From Chitinophagaceae bacterium (lineage in GTDB: Bacteria; Bacteroidota; Bacteroidia; Chitinophagales; Chitinophagaceae), in the NCBI GenBank assembly GCA_947446645.1, contig CANFHA010000003.1, positions 62,001-126,000 on the forward strand: a stretch of 64,000 nucleotides of DNA. The letters are read 5' to 3'. Position 1 is the stretch's first letter; each line of letters starts with the position of its first letter. The position numbers and the translations under genes are program-made. Of the stretch, positions 23,881 through 34,043 are shown one piece after another. Below the pieces are notes generated by a model. The model had not been told where the DNA came from, searched no databases, and saw only the letters and a program-made list of their open reading frames with translations.

Positions 23881-23947
23881 AATTTGAAAATGAGAGAGGC
23901 GTAAGAAAAAGACTTACGACTCGCGACTTAAGACTTACGACTAAGAA

Positions 23948-26038
23948 GTGGATATAAAGAAAGACATACGGTTCAGGGTGTACATCGCTTTTACATGCAT
24001 TTGCGTGTTTGGGCTGGCTATACTTATAAAGGCCGCTATGATCCAGGTGAAAGAAGGACCAAGGCTGAGGGCGATGGCGCGGGAAATGCATACTCGCTTT
24101 GATACGCTTATGGCTGACCGCGGCAACATATATAATGAGGAAGGTGTGCTGCTAAGCTCGTCCATACCGGAGTTTGATGTACATATCGACTTCTCGGTGA
24201 TGGACTCCAGCCTGTTCTCAAAAAACATAGATACGCTTTCACGCTGTGTATCCAACCTGTTCATGGACAAATCGCCGGCGCAATACAAAGCAGAGTTTGT
24301 GCGGGCGTATAACGAAGAGCAGAAGTACTACATGCTGGGCCATAAGCTGAAGTACTATCAATACGAAGCGTTGCGTTCATTTCCCATATTCAATAAGGGT
24401 AAGGGGCTGGGTGGATTTATAGAAGATTCTAAGGAGAAGCGCACAATGCCCTTTGACCTGCTTGCAAAAAGGGTGATCGGCGAATTCCGCGACAGCAATA
24501 TAACCGGGCTGGAAGCGAAGTATAACAAAGACCTGCTCGGTGAGAACGGGCGCCGGGTAGTTCAAAAAAGTACAGGGAATGTGTGGGTGCCTATAGAGGG
24601 ATCTGAAGTAGACCCGATAAACGGGCACGACATAGTGACTACGCTGGACATGGATGTACAGGATGTGGCAGAACATGCACTGATGAGCATACTGGAAAAA
24701 TATGAGTGCCAGTATGGTACCTGCATAGTGATGGAGGTAAAGACCGGGAAAATACGCACACTGGTAAACCTGGGCAGGCAAAAGGATGGCAGCTACTGGG
24801 AAGATTTCAACTATGCGACAATGCCTACGGAGCCGGGTTCCACCTTTAAGATGGTAACACTGCTGTCGCTGCTGAATGATAAGTATATAAACGTAGATAA
24901 CAACGTGGATGCCGAAGGTGGCGCAATACGGTTTGGCAACAGGGTAATGCGGGATTCTCACCTGGGGCTGCACGTGATGCCGATCTGGAAAGCTTATGCA
25001 GAATCCAGCAACGCAGCTATGGCCAAGCTGGCATATCAGTATTATAAAGACAATCCCGGAAAGTACGTAGACCACCTGATGAAGCTGCACCTTGACCGGC
25101 CGAGCGGAATAGACCTGCTGGGCGAGCGTCGCACGGTGGTAACAAAACCAGGGTCAGCCCAATGGAGTGCATCATCGCTGCCATGGATGGCCACCGGATA
25201 TGGCGTAATGATAACACCGCTGCACACTTGCATGCTGTATAATGCAGTAGCTAACGGCGGTAAGATGATGAAGCCATACCTGGTAAGCGCTATAAAGGAA
25301 TATGGCAAGGAGGTAAAAACTTTTGCACCTACCGAAATAGAAGAAGTTGGTGATTCTACAACCATAGCACAGCTGCAGAAATGTATGCGGGCGGTGGTAA
25401 CAGAAGGAACGGCGAAGGGTATAGCGTCTCCATACTACACTATGGCCGGCAAGACGGGCACGGCACAGGTGGCAGACAAGGGCATCCGCTATACCGACGG
25501 CGTGTACCAGGGCTCATTTGTAGGTTTTCTGCCGGCAGAGCAGCCTAAGTATACTATCTGTGTGGTGATAAGAACAAAGGCACACTCCAGGGAATATTAT
25601 GGTGGTGCTATTGCTGCACCTGTTTTCAGGATGGTGGCCGATAAGATATTCTCTGAGAATATGGGTGCCTGGGGAGCACCGCTGGACAGCCTGGCAAAGA
25701 ACGGAACTGGTATAATACCGGCAAAGGCAGCTACTGCCCGCAATTACGGTGTGATGCTCAGTGCGCTTAACAAGCAATCGAAGCTGCCAACAGAAAATGT
25801 GAACAGGATGATGGACCTGAAAACGGACTCCAACAAGCACCTGGCAATAACGCCGAAGAAGCTGTATCGTAACATAATGCCTGACGTAACCGGCATGGGC
25901 GTGAAAGATGCGGTATATATACTGGAATCAAGCGGGCTGCAGGTAACGGTGAAGGGAAAAGGAAAAGTAAAGGAACAGTCGATAACCCCGGGAACGGAAA
26001 TAATGAAAGGCCAAAATATAACACTGCAACTAAGCTAA
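23948..26038 (+). CDS. ftsI: Septal transpeptidase FtsI (PBP3) with PASTA domain
   Basis: 696 aa from a GTG start. One N-terminal membrane helix (about 9-28), a dimerisation domain, then the transpeptidase: S298-T-F-K301 nucleophile motif, S353-S-N355 and K502-T-G, all intact. The last 55 residues form a single PASTA domain (P-D-V-T-G-M ... I-T-P-G-T-E), which is usual for this phylum's FtsI. It crosslinks septal peptidoglycan with FtsW. The stop overlaps the murE ATG by 1 nt. Confidence 0.96.
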   Translation: MDIKKDIRFRVYIAFTCICVFGLAILIKAAMIQVKEGPRLRAMAREMHTRFDTLMADRGNIYNEEGVLLSSSIPEFDVHIDFSVMDSSLFSKNIDTLSRCVSNLFMDKSPAQYKAEFVRAYNEEQKYYMLGHKLKYYQYEALRSFPIFNKGKGLGGFIEDSKEKRTMPFDLLAKRVIGEFRDSNITGLEAKYNKDLLGENGRRVVQKSTGNVWVPIEGSEVDPINGHDIVTTLDMDVQDVAEHALMSILEKYECQYGTCIVMEVKTGKIRTLVNLGRQKDGSYWEDFNYATMPTEPGSTFKMVTLLSLLNDKYINVDNNVDAEGGAIRFGNRVMRDSHLGLHVMPIWKAYAESSNAAMAKLAYQYYKDNPGKYVDHLMKLHLDRPSGIDLLGERRTVVTKPGSAQWSASSLPWMATGYGVMITPLHTCMLYNAVANGGKMMKPYLVSAIKEYGKEVKTFAPTEIEEVGDSTTIAQLQKCMRAVVTEGTAKGIASPYYTMAGKTGTAQVADKGIRYTDGVYQGSFVGFLPAEQPKYTICVVIRTKAHSREYYGGAIAAPVFRMVADKIFSENMGAWGAPLDSLAKNGTGIIPAKAATARNYGVMLSALNKQSKLPTENVNRMMDLKTDSNKHLAITPKKLYRNIMPDVTGMGVKDAVYILESSGLQVTVKGKGKVKEQSITPGTEIMKGQNITLQLS

Positions 26039-27504
26039 TGCCATTACTGAACGACATATTGATAAATGTGAAACCCACGGCAACGCGGGGGGATCTGCGC
26101 AGGGAGGTGACTAACCTCTGCATAGACTCTCGCAAAGTAGTTGCAGGAAGTGCGTTCATAGCCGTGCGTGGCACTTTATCCGATGGTCATTCATTTATTG
26201 AAAAAGCAATAGGACAGGGGGCAAGTGTAATAGTATGCGAGGCGCTGCCGGAAAATATAACTGAAGAAGTAACTTATATACAGGTTAAAGATAGTGCCGC
26301 GATTGCCGGCTTAATGGCCGATGCGTTCTATGGTTTTCCGTCTGACCTGATAAGGGTTGTGGGCATTACCGGAACAAATGGCAAAACCACGACAGCTACA
26401 CTTTTGTATAAGTTGTTTGAAGGACTGGGCCATAAGTGCGGCCTGCTCTCTACAGTGCAAAACCATATTCACGATAAAGTAGTAACCGCTACGCATACTA
26501 CGCCCGATGCTATATCTGCACATGAGCTGCTGAGGGAAATGGTGGATGCGGGATGTACCTATGCGTTTATGGAAGTGAGCTCACATGCCGTGCATCAGCA
26601 CAGGATTGCGGGTATACGGTTTGCCGGCGGGGTATTTACCAATATCACCCACGACCACCTGGACTATCACAAGACCTTTGATGAATATATAAGAGTAAAG
26701 AAGGCCTTCTTTGACGGATTACCGGCTGAGGCATTTGCATTGACTAATGCTGATGATAAGCGCGGAATGGTAATGCTGCAGAATACAAAAGCTGAGAAGC
26801 ATACGTATAGCCTGAAAGTACCTGCTACAATTAAAGGCAAAGTGCTCGAAAATAATCTTACCGGCCTGGTGATGGTAGTGGACGGGCATGAGGCTCACTT
26901 CAGGCTTATAGGCACATTTAACGCGTATAACCTGCTGGCCGTGTACGGAGCAGCTAAACTGCTGGGGCAGGATAAAATGGATGTGCTGGCCGTGCTGAGC
27001 GGGCTGCAGGGTGCGGCAGGCCGTTTTGAAACGTACCTGTCTGCAAACGATAAGGTACTGGGTATAGTGGATTATGCGCATACGCCCGATGCCCTGATAA
27101 ATGTGCTGGCAACAATAAACCAGCTGCGTAAAGACGGGCAACAGCTGATAACTGTGGCAGGCTGCGGTGGCGACCGTGATAAGACAAAGCGCCCTATAAT
27201 GGCACAGGTAGCCTGCGAGCACAGCGATAAGGCAATTCTTACATCCGACAATCCACGTAGTGAAGATCCGGAGCAGATTCTGAATGATATGGAGGCCGGG
27301 CTTACGGCGCCGCAAAAGAGAAAAAGCCTGCGTATAACGGATCGTAGGGAAGCAATAAAGGTAGCATGCTCACTGGCGCAGGGAGGGGATATAGTGCTGA
27401 TAGCCGGTAAGGGTCATGAGAACTACCAGGAAATAAAGGGTGTGAAACACCATTTTGACGACAGGGAAGTACTGACAGAAACATTTGAAACTTTAAATAA
27501 ATAA
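26038..27504 (+). CDS. murE: UDP-MurNAc-tripeptide synthetase (meso-diaminopimelate type)
   Basis: 488 aa Mur ligase adding the third residue of the stem peptide. ATP loop G112-T-N-G-K-T-T, and D404-N-P-R407-S-E-D-P, the signature that selects meso-diaminopimelate rather than lysine. Later G-K-G-H-E-N-Y-Q-E is also typical. So the wall should be of the DAP type. Starts at the ftsI stop (TAATG). Confidence 0.97.
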   Translation: MPLLNDILINVKPTATRGDLRREVTNLCIDSRKVVAGSAFIAVRGTLSDGHSFIEKAIGQGASVIVCEALPENITEEVTYIQVKDSAAIAGLMADAFYGFPSDLIRVVGITGTNGKTTTATLLYKLFEGLGHKCGLLSTVQNHIHDKVVTATHTTPDAISAHELLREMVDAGCTYAFMEVSSHAVHQHRIAGIRFAGGVFTNITHDHLDYHKTFDEYIRVKKAFFDGLPAEAFALTNADDKRGMVMLQNTKAEKHTYSLKVPATIKGKVLENNLTGLVMVVDGHEAHFRLIGTFNAYNLLAVYGAAKLLGQDKMDVLAVLSGLQGAAGRFETYLSANDKVLGIVDYAHTPDALINVLATINQLRKDGQQLITVAGCGGDRDKTKRPIMAQVACEHSDKAILTSDNPRSEDPEQILNDMEAGLTAPQKRKSLRITDRREAIKVACSLAQGGDIVLIAGKGHENYQEIKGVKHHFDDREVLTETFETLNK

Positions 27505-27514
27505 AAGGCATTTA

Positions 27515-28786
27515 ATGCTGTACTATCTCTTCACATATCTGCGCGATTCCATTCACCTTCCGGGTGCAGGGGTGTTTAATTACATCACTTTTCGCGTGGC
27601 TATGGCTATCATCCTTTCGCTGGTGATATCCATGCTGATGGGCAAACGGTTAATAGATTACCTGCGCCGTAAGCAGATAGGTGAAACAGTACGCGACCTG
27701 GGCCTGGCGGGTGAAGCGCAAAAGAAGGGGACACCAACCATGGGCGGCCTGATCATTATCTCGGCCATACTGATCCCTACACTGTTGTTTGCCCGCGTGC
27801 TCAATGTGTATATAGTGCTGATGCTTGTCTCTACTATATGGCTGGGCATTGTAGGCTTTCTTGATGACTACATCAAGGTATTCAGGAAGAATAAGGAAGG
27901 GCTGGCCGGCCGGTTTAAGGTAATGGGCCAGGTAGGGCTGGGCATCATAATAGGGGTGACCATGTACTACAACAACCATGTGGTTATCAGCAGGCAGGTG
28001 ACAACCGGCAACAGCGGCATACACAGCGCTGCGGAGAAACTGGAATCAGGTCAGTATATAAGGAAAGATGAAAACGGTAAGCCGCAAACCTATGTGAATG
28101 TGAGGACAGCGACTACAACCATACCATTCATAAAGTCGCATGAATTCAGGTATGAGAAGATAGCGAAGATATTCGGAGAGCAGAATGTGGCAATAACCAC
28201 GCCCATCATTTACATACTGTTTGTCATCTTCATTATTGTAGCGGTATCCAACGGGGCAAATATTACCGATGGTATTGATGGGCTTGCTACTGGGGTTTCA
28301 GCTATCATCGGCATCTGCCTTGGGGTGTTTGCTTATGTATCCGGCAACTATCTTTTTGCAGGTTACCTGAATATTATGGATATACCAAACCTTGGTGAGT
28401 TGTCCATCTTCATTGGTGCATTTGTGGGGGCATGCGTGGGGTTCCTTTGGTACAATGCATATCCGGCGCAAGTGTTTATGGGAGATACGGGTAGCCTGGC
28501 GCTGGGTGGTATCATCGCATCGCTGGCCATCATCGTGCGCAAAGAGTTTTTGATCCCTATTATCTGCGGCATTTTCCTGATAGAGAACCTGTCGGTGATT
28601 ATACAGGTGTGGTATTTCAAGTTTACAAAGAAGAAATATGGCGAAGGCAGAAGGGTCTTTAAGATGGCTCCCTTGCATCACCACTACCAGAAACTGGGAT
28701 ACCATGAGTCAAAAATAGTTGCCCGCATGTGGATAATAGGTATGCTGCTGGCGATAATGAGTATAGTAACATTAAAACTGCAATAG
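27515..28786 (+). CDS. mraY: Phospho-MurNAc-pentapeptide transferase
   Basis: 423 aa, ten-helix membrane enzyme that makes lipid I from UDP-MurNAc-pentapeptide and undecaprenyl phosphate. Catalytic signatures [19 protein letters not shown] and H-H-H-Y-Q are intact. It is about 60-100 residues longer than proteobacterial MraY because of a polar insertion around residues 160-215, a feature I associate with Bacteroidota. 10 nt after murE; its stop overlaps the murD GTG start. Confidence 0.97.
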   Translation: MLYYLFTYLRDSIHLPGAGVFNYITFRVAMAIILSLVISMLMGKRLIDYLRRKQIGETVRDLGLAGEAQKKGTPTMGGLIIISAILIPTLLFARVLNVYIVLMLVSTIWLGIVGFLDDYIKVFRKNKEGLAGRFKVMGQVGLGIIIGVTMYYNNHVVISRQVTTGNSGIHSAAEKLESGQYIRKDENGKPQTYVNVRTATTTIPFIKSHEFRYEKIAKIFGEQNVAITTPIIYILFVIFIIVAVSNGANITDGIDGLATGVSAIIGICLGVFAYVSGNYLFAGYLNIMDIPNLGELSIFIGAFVGACVGFLWYNAYPAQVFMGDTGSLALGGIIASLAIIVRKEFLIPIICGIFLIENLSVIIQVWYFKFTKKKYGEGRRVFKMAPLHHHYQKLGYHESKIVARMWIIGMLLAIMSIVTLKLQ

Positions 28787-30141
28787 TGAGTATAAACACA
28801 CAACGCCTCGTAGTACTTGGCGCTGCTGAAAGCGGTGTAGGCGCAGCCTTGCTGGGAAAGCAGCAGGGGTGGGATGTGTTTGTGAGCGATGGTGGTGTAA
28901 TTAAAGAACAGTTTAAGAAAGTACTGGTGCAGGAGGGGATAGCCTTTGAAGAGGGTACCCATACCAGCGATAAAATAATGAGTGCCGTTTGCCTTGTGAA
29001 AAGCCCGGGCATAAGTGATAAAACTGCGATCATGAAGCAGGTGAGGGGAGCAGGCATTGAAGTGTGCAGCGAGATCGAGTTTGGCTACCGCTACAAAGGT
29101 GAAAGCAGGATAATAGCGATCACCGGCAGCAACGGCAAGAGCACTACAACCAAGCTCACATACACTGTACTGAAAGATGCGGGCTATGATGTAGCTATGG
29201 TGGGCAACATAGGTTACAGCTTTGCAAGGCAGATAGCAGAGCGGCCCTGCGAGTGGTATGTGATGGAGATTAGCAGTTTCCAGCTGGATGATATACATCA
29301 GTTCAGGCCCGACTTGGCGGTGCTGCTCAACATCACACCAGACCATCTCGACCGGTATGAATACAAATTTGAGAATTACGTGGCGTCGAAGTTCAGGATA
29401 ACGATGAACCAAGGCAAAAACGACTACTTCGTGGTCAATAAAGATGACCCGGCAATAAAAGAATATTTGGCAACCCATTCTACTCACGCTACTACAATTT
29501 ATTTCACGATGGATGAGAACAACATTGATAAGGAAGGCGGCTACATCAGCAACGACCGCCTGCACATAGACCTTGACGGTGATTACCTGGATATGTCTAT
29601 ACATGACCTGTCGATTAAGGGTAAGCACAATCAATATAACAGTATGGCAGCAGGTATATCGGCTCGTATAGCCGGGGTGAGAAAGGCAAGCCTGCGCGAG
29701 ACATTCGGCGGTTTCGAGGGACTGGAACATCGCCTGGAATATGTGGCCACAGTGCGTGGGGTAGAATTCATAAACGACAGCAAGGCTACGAATGTGAATT
29801 CGGTATGGTATGCGCTGGAAAGCATGAAGAAGCCCGTAGTGCTGATATTGGGCGGCCAGGACAAGGGCAACGACTATAATGAGATCATGGACCTGGTGAA
29901 GGAGAAAGTGAAAGCTATAGTGTGCATGGGGGTAGATAATACACCGATACATGCAGCCTTCGATAGTGTAGTAGCAAGCATAGCTGATACAAATAATGCA
30001 GATATGGCTGTGCATACGGCTTACAAACTGGCAGAGTATGGAGATGTGGTGCTGCTGGCACCGGCATGTGCGAGTTTCGATCTGTTTAAAAATTATGAGG
30101 ACAGGGGAGCGCAGTTTAAAGCGGCAGTGAAAGACCTGTAG
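28786..30141 (+). CDS. murD: UDP-MurNAc-L-Ala D-glutamate ligase
   Basis: 451 aa starting at a GTG that shares one base with the mraY stop; the longer frame from 28729 would run back through mraY and adds non-family residues. N-terminal L-V-V-L-G-A-A-E-S-G-V-G, ATP loop G114-S-N-G-K-S-T-T, then N-I-T-P-D-H-L-D-R and N-D-S-K-A-T-N are all typical of MurD. Adds D-Glu to UDP-MurNAc-L-Ala. Confidence 0.95.
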   Translation: MSINTQRLVVLGAAESGVGAALLGKQQGWDVFVSDGGVIKEQFKKVLVQEGIAFEEGTHTSDKIMSAVCLVKSPGISDKTAIMKQVRGAGIEVCSEIEFGYRYKGESRIIAITGSNGKSTTTKLTYTVLKDAGYDVAMVGNIGYSFARQIAERPCEWYVMEISSFQLDDIHQFRPDLAVLLNITPDHLDRYEYKFENYVASKFRITMNQGKNDYFVVNKDDPAIKEYLATHSTHATTIYFTMDENNIDKEGGYISNDRLHIDLDGDYLDMSIHDLSIKGKHNQYNSMAAGISARIAGVRKASLRETFGGFEGLEHRLEYVATVRGVEFINDSKATNVNSVWYALESMKKPVVLILGGQDKGNDYNEIMDLVKEKVKAIVCMGVDNTPIHAAFDSVVASIADTNNADMAVHTAYKLAEYGDVVLLAPACASFDLFKNYEDRGAQFKAAVKDL

Positions 30142-30191
30142 TTGATCGGTTGAATAGCTGATTCTTAGATCTGACGATAAAGAGATGGGGT

Positions 30192-30230
30192 TGGAATTTG
30201 AGATTTGAAGTTTTGAGTTTTTGATAGAGT
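30192..30230. repeat. Low-complexity spacer between murD and ftsW
   Basis: Built from TTTGAG/TTTGAA words (GGAATTTGAGATTTGAAG and on), similar in style to the island after ftsL. It fills the second largest spacer in the otherwise compact dcw cluster. Confidence 0.4.
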
Positions 30231-30231
30231 T

Positions 30232-31536
30232 ATGGCGGAGCGCATGAAGCAATTGATGGACAAGACGAAGGGCGACCAGGTTATCTGGGGCGTGGTGCTG
30301 CTGCTTTCGTTCATCAGTTTGCTAGCGGTATACAGCAGCACAGGTTCGCTGGCATACCGGATGGAAAAGAATTCGAGCTATTACCTGGTAAAGCAGGTGA
30401 TGGTACTTGGGCTTGGCTTGCTCATTACTTACTGGGTACATAAGGTGAACTATACAAAGTTTGCGCGGATAGCGGTAATACTCTACCTGTTGAGCCTGCC
30501 GTTGCTGGTGTACACATTGTTCTTTGGTACCAGCCTGAATGAAGGATCAAGGTGGATAAAGCTGCCGGTGATCAATCTTACGTTTCAGACGTCGGATCTC
30601 GCAAAGCTGGCGCTGTTCATGTTCCTGGCGCGGGTGCTGAGCATGAAGCAGGATGTGATAAAGGACCTGAGAAAAGGATTTATACCGGTGTTGCTGCCCA
30701 TGATGTTTACCTGTGCATTGATCGCGCCCGCAAATCTTTCTACGGCGCTGATGCTGGGTGCCACATGCAGTATCGTGTTCTTCATAGGGCGCGTGCAGAT
30801 AAAACACCTGTTGCTGCTGGGCGCAGTAGGTATTATGGGCATTTCGGTATTGTTTATGGTGTCGAAGATCACCGGGTTTGGCAGGGCGAGGACATGGGAG
30901 CAGCGCATAGAAGACTTTGCCGGTGGCAAGAAGAAAGATGGAAAGACCGAAGATGTATATCAGGTGCAGCAGGCCAAGATAGCGATAGCGAATGGCGGTA
31001 TAACAGGAAGAGGACCTGGTCGGAGTTTGCAGAAGAACTTTTTACCACACCCTTATTCGGACTTCATATTCGCGATAATAGTTGAGGAGTATGGATTGAT
31101 AGGCGCAGCGGTGGTAATGGGGCTGTATCTGCTGTTTTTGTGGCGCAGCATTCTCATATTCAAGCGGTGTCCGTTCGCCTTCGGGGCGTTCCTGGCGGTG
31201 GGGCTGAGTATTACGCTGGTGTTCCAGGCTATGCTCAACATGGCCGTGAATGTGCACCTGGTGCCGGTAACCGGGTTAACACTGCCAATGATAAGCATGG
31301 GTGGTTCATCTATTTGGTTCACCAGCATAGCTATAGGCATAGTGCTGAGTGTAAGCAGGTATGTAGATGAAATGGAAGGTGGCAAGAAAACTAAGAAGAG
31401 CGCGGTAAAGAAAGAGGTGCGCGCAGGACAAGAAGAAGTAAATGAAGAAGAGCAGGAAGAAACGGAAGAAATAGCGGTAGCAGCATTGACAAACAAGAAA
31501 CCTAAAAAGACGCCGGTAACGGCAGTGCAACTATGA
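30232..31536 (+). CDS. ftsW: Septal peptidoglycan polymerase FtsW (SEDS)
   Basis: 434 aa, ten membrane helices. SEDS features are present: V-Y-S-S-T at the first helix, G-S-R-W-I-K-L, K-L-A-L-F-M, and the late P-M-I-S-M-G-G-S-S motif. The catalytic Asp region lies in the loop after P-H-P-Y-S-D-F-I-F-A-I. The C-terminal 60 residues are a charged Glu/Lys-rich cytoplasmic tail longer than in E. coli. It polymerises glycan strands with FtsI; overlaps murG by 4 nt. Confidence 0.96.
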   Translation: MAERMKQLMDKTKGDQVIWGVVLLLSFISLLAVYSSTGSLAYRMEKNSSYYLVKQVMVLGLGLLITYWVHKVNYTKFARIAVILYLLSLPLLVYTLFFGTSLNEGSRWIKLPVINLTFQTSDLAKLALFMFLARVLSMKQDVIKDLRKGFIPVLLPMMFTCALIAPANLSTALMLGATCSIVFFIGRVQIKHLLLLGAVGIMGISVLFMVSKITGFGRARTWEQRIEDFAGGKKKDGKTEDVYQVQQAKIAIANGGITGRGPGRSLQKNFLPHPYSDFIFAIIVEEYGLIGAAVVMGLYLLFLWRSILIFKRCPFAFGAFLAVGLSITLVFQAMLNMAVNVHLVPVTGLTLPMISMGGSSIWFTSIAIGIVLSVSRYVDEMEGGKKTKKSAVKKEVRAGQEEVNEEEQEETEEIAVAALTNKKPKKTPVTAVQL

Positions 31537-32630
31537 GCGATCTACGAGTGATCATAGCAGGTGGCGGCACAGGTGGGCATATATTTCCCGCTGTGGCGGT
31601 AGGGCATGCGTTGCAGCGCCTGAAGCCGGGTACTGAGCTATTGTTTGTTGGCGCCAGGGACAAGATGGAGATGGAAAAGGTGCCGCAGGAAGGATTTGAC
31701 ATTATAGGATTAGATATAGCAGGATTTAACAGGGGCAGTATTTTAAAAAATCTCTCACTGCCGTTTAAGTTGTTAAAAAGCAGGATGCAGGCAAGAAGCA
31801 TCATAAAACAGTTCAAACCGGGGATTATAGTTGGCGTAGGGGGATACGCCAGCTTCCCGGTTTTGAATGCAGGACAAGGAATGAATATACCCACGCTGGT
31901 GCAGGAGCAGAACTCCTATGCCGGCAAGAGCAATAAAATACTGGGCAAAAAAGCCAAGTCGGTATGTGTGGCTTATGAGCACATGGAGCAGTTCTTTCCG
32001 AAGGAGAAGATAACCGTAACAGGCAACCCGGTACGTAAGAGCATCTCGGAAATGAACACCACGCCGCAGGAAGGGAAAGCCTGGTTTGACCTTGCCGAGC
32101 ATGTGAAGACGATCTTGATAGTAGGCGGTAGTCTGGGCGCAAAGTCGATAAACGAAGGCATTGCTGCCAGGCTGGACGAGCTGATGCAGGAAGACATACA
32201 GATAATATGGCAGACCGGCAAGAACTACTATGAGCAGGCCTACAAGCTGGCGGCAAAATATAAGACGCGCGTAAAGGTGCTTGACTTTATAAAGGACATG
32301 GATAAGGCCTATGCCGCTGCCGAGATAGTGATATCGAGGGCGGGTGCGCTGGCCATAGCCGAATTGTGCATAGCTGGCAAGGCAGTCATATTTGTGCCTT
32401 ATCCCTATGCTGCCGAAGATCACCAGACAAGCAATGCTATGGCGCTGGTGCAGCAGAACGCCGCGCTGCTGGTAAAGGACAGCGACGTGACAACGGAAAT
32501 GATTGAAAAGTTGAAACAGATAATCCATGACAGCGGCCTGCAGGAAAGCATGTCGCGGAACATAAAGAAGATGGCCATAACAGATGCGGATGAACGGATA
32601 GCTTGGAAAGTAATAGAGCTGAGCGCGTAA
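31533..32630 (+). CDS. murG: UDP-GlcNAc:lipid I GlcNAc transferase
   Basis: 365 aa GT28 enzyme making lipid II at the inner membrane. N-terminal G-G-G-T-G-G-H-I-F-P-A glycine loop, V-G-G-Y-A-S-F-P, Q-E-Q-N-S-Y-A-G, and the C-terminal S-R-A-G-A-L-A-I-A-E-L sugar-nucleotide site are intact. ATGA overlap with ftsW. Confidence 0.98.
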   Translation: MSDLRVIIAGGGTGGHIFPAVAVGHALQRLKPGTELLFVGARDKMEMEKVPQEGFDIIGLDIAGFNRGSILKNLSLPFKLLKSRMQARSIIKQFKPGIIVGVGGYASFPVLNAGQGMNIPTLVQEQNSYAGKSNKILGKKAKSVCVAYEHMEQFFPKEKITVTGNPVRKSISEMNTTPQEGKAWFDLAEHVKTILIVGGSLGAKSINEGIAARLDELMQEDIQIIWQTGKNYYEQAYKLAAKYKTRVKVLDFIKDMDKAYAAAEIVISRAGALAIAELCIAGKAVIFVPYPYAAEDHQTSNAMALVQQNAALLVKDSDVTTEMIEKLKQIIHDSGLQESMSRNIKKMAITDADERIAWKVIELSA

Positions 32631-32684
32631 GGTATCGCTAAGTAAAATAAAAAATGAAAGCAGGTATAAAAAGCAGGTTGTAAA

Positions 32685-34043
32685 ATGAATGTAAGGGAGA
32701 TAAACAGGGTATATTTCATAGGCATAGGCGGCATAGGGATGAGCGCGTTAGCACGCTTTTTCCGGGAGCAGGGCGCTGCCGTGAGTGGCTATGATAAAAC
32801 CGAAACCGACCTTACAAAGCAACTGGCTGCAGAAGGCATGAGCATACATTATACCGACGATGAGCTGCTGCTGGATAAAAATACCCAGCTGGTAGTGTAT
32901 ACGCCTGCTATTCCTAAAGATCATAAAGAGCTTAACTGGTACCTGAACAATCATTTTTCGGTATACAAGCGCAGCGATGTGCTGCAGTGGATTACTGAGG
33001 CCATGTTTGCGGTCGCAGTAGCCGGCACGCATGGTAAGACCACCATATCTACCATGACGGCCTACCTGCTGCGCGAGACCGGCTACGGTTGCAATGCTTT
33101 CCTGGGTGGTATATCGGTAAACTATGATTGCAACTACTGGAGCAGTAAAAATGATACTGCTGTAATAGAAGCTGATGAATATGACCGCAGCTTCCTGAAG
33201 CTGCATCCTGATATAGCTGTGCTGACCGCAGTAGATGCTGACCACCTGGATATATACGGAACTGTGGAAGAACTGGAGAGTGCATTCATACAATACACAA
33301 AGAATATAAAACTGGGTGGCACGCTACTGGTAAAGCACGGTCTGCATCGCAGTAACGAGTTGAGAGGCACAAATACACTTACATACAGTCTGCAGAATGA
33401 TGCAGCTGATGTGTATGGCGAAAACATAATGCAGAAGGATGGCGGCTACGTATTTGATGTAAAGGGGCCGGACTGGCACCTGGAGCAGGTGAGCCTGCGC
33501 ATAGGCGGCATGCACAATGTAGAAAATGCTATTGCGGCAATAGGCGTCACCCAGTTGCTTGGCATCGAGGGTGATATTGTGAAGAAAGCACTTCCAGGTT
33601 TCAGGGGAGTAAAGAGAAGGTTTGAATACGTGCTGAAGACGGATAAGATGGTGTACATAGATGATTATGCGCACCACCCCGAGGAGTTGGCAGCACTGAT
33701 AAAGAGTGCGAAGCATTTATTCCCCGGGCGCAGATGTGTGGTATGTTTTCAGCCACACCTGTTTAGCCGTACCAGGGATTTTGCAGATGGGTTTGCCCAT
33801 AGCCTGGATATGGCCGATGAGGTGTTGCTGCTGGATATTTACCCGGCGCGGGAGCTACCCATGGAAGGTATAACATCGAAGACAATAGCTGATAAAATGG
33901 CGAATCCGGCGCATACAATATTATCGAAAGAAGGTGTGCTGGAATTTGTGAAGGCATCCTCGCTTGATCTGTTTATAACAGCAGGCGCTGGAGATATTGA
34001 TAAACTGGTAGAACCAATAAGAAAGATACTGCAGAGCAGGTAA
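32685..34043 (+). CDS. murC: UDP-MurNAc L-alanine ligase
   Basis: 452 aa Mur ligase adding the first stem residue. N-terminal I-G-I-G-G-I-G-M-S-A-L-A-R, ATP loop G-T-H-G-K-T-T-I-S, and Y-A-H-H-P-E-E in the C-terminal domain are all MurC hallmarks. Last base of the stop is shared with the ftsQ ATG (TAATG). Confidence 0.97.
   Translation: MNVREINRVYFIGIGGIGMSALARFFREQGAAVSGYDKTETDLTKQLAAEGMSIHYTDDELLLDKNTQLVVYTPAIPKDHKELNWYLNNHFSVYKRSDVLQWITEAMFAVAVAGTHGKTTISTMTAYLLRETGYGCNAFLGGISVNYDCNYWSSKNDTAVIEADEYDRSFLKLHPDIAVLTAVDADHLDIYGTVEELESAFIQYTKNIKLGGTLLVKHGLHRSNELRGTNTLTYSLQNDAADVYGENIMQKDGGYVFDVKGPDWHLEQVSLRIGGMHNVENAIAAIGVTQLLGIEGDIVKKALPGFRGVKRRFEYVLKTDKMVYIDDYAHHPEELAALIKSAKHLFPGRRCVVCFQPHLFSRTRDFADGFAHSLDMADEVLLLDIYPARELPMEGITSKTIADKMANPAHTILSKEGVLEFVKASSLDLFITAGAGDIDKLVEPIRKILQSR

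Noticed and set aside
28684-30252. 522-codon minus-strand ORF opposite murD
   Set aside because: murD is certain on the plus strand; the antisense frame has tRNA-like odd composition (many Tyr, His, Cys) and no motifs, typical of a shadow frame.
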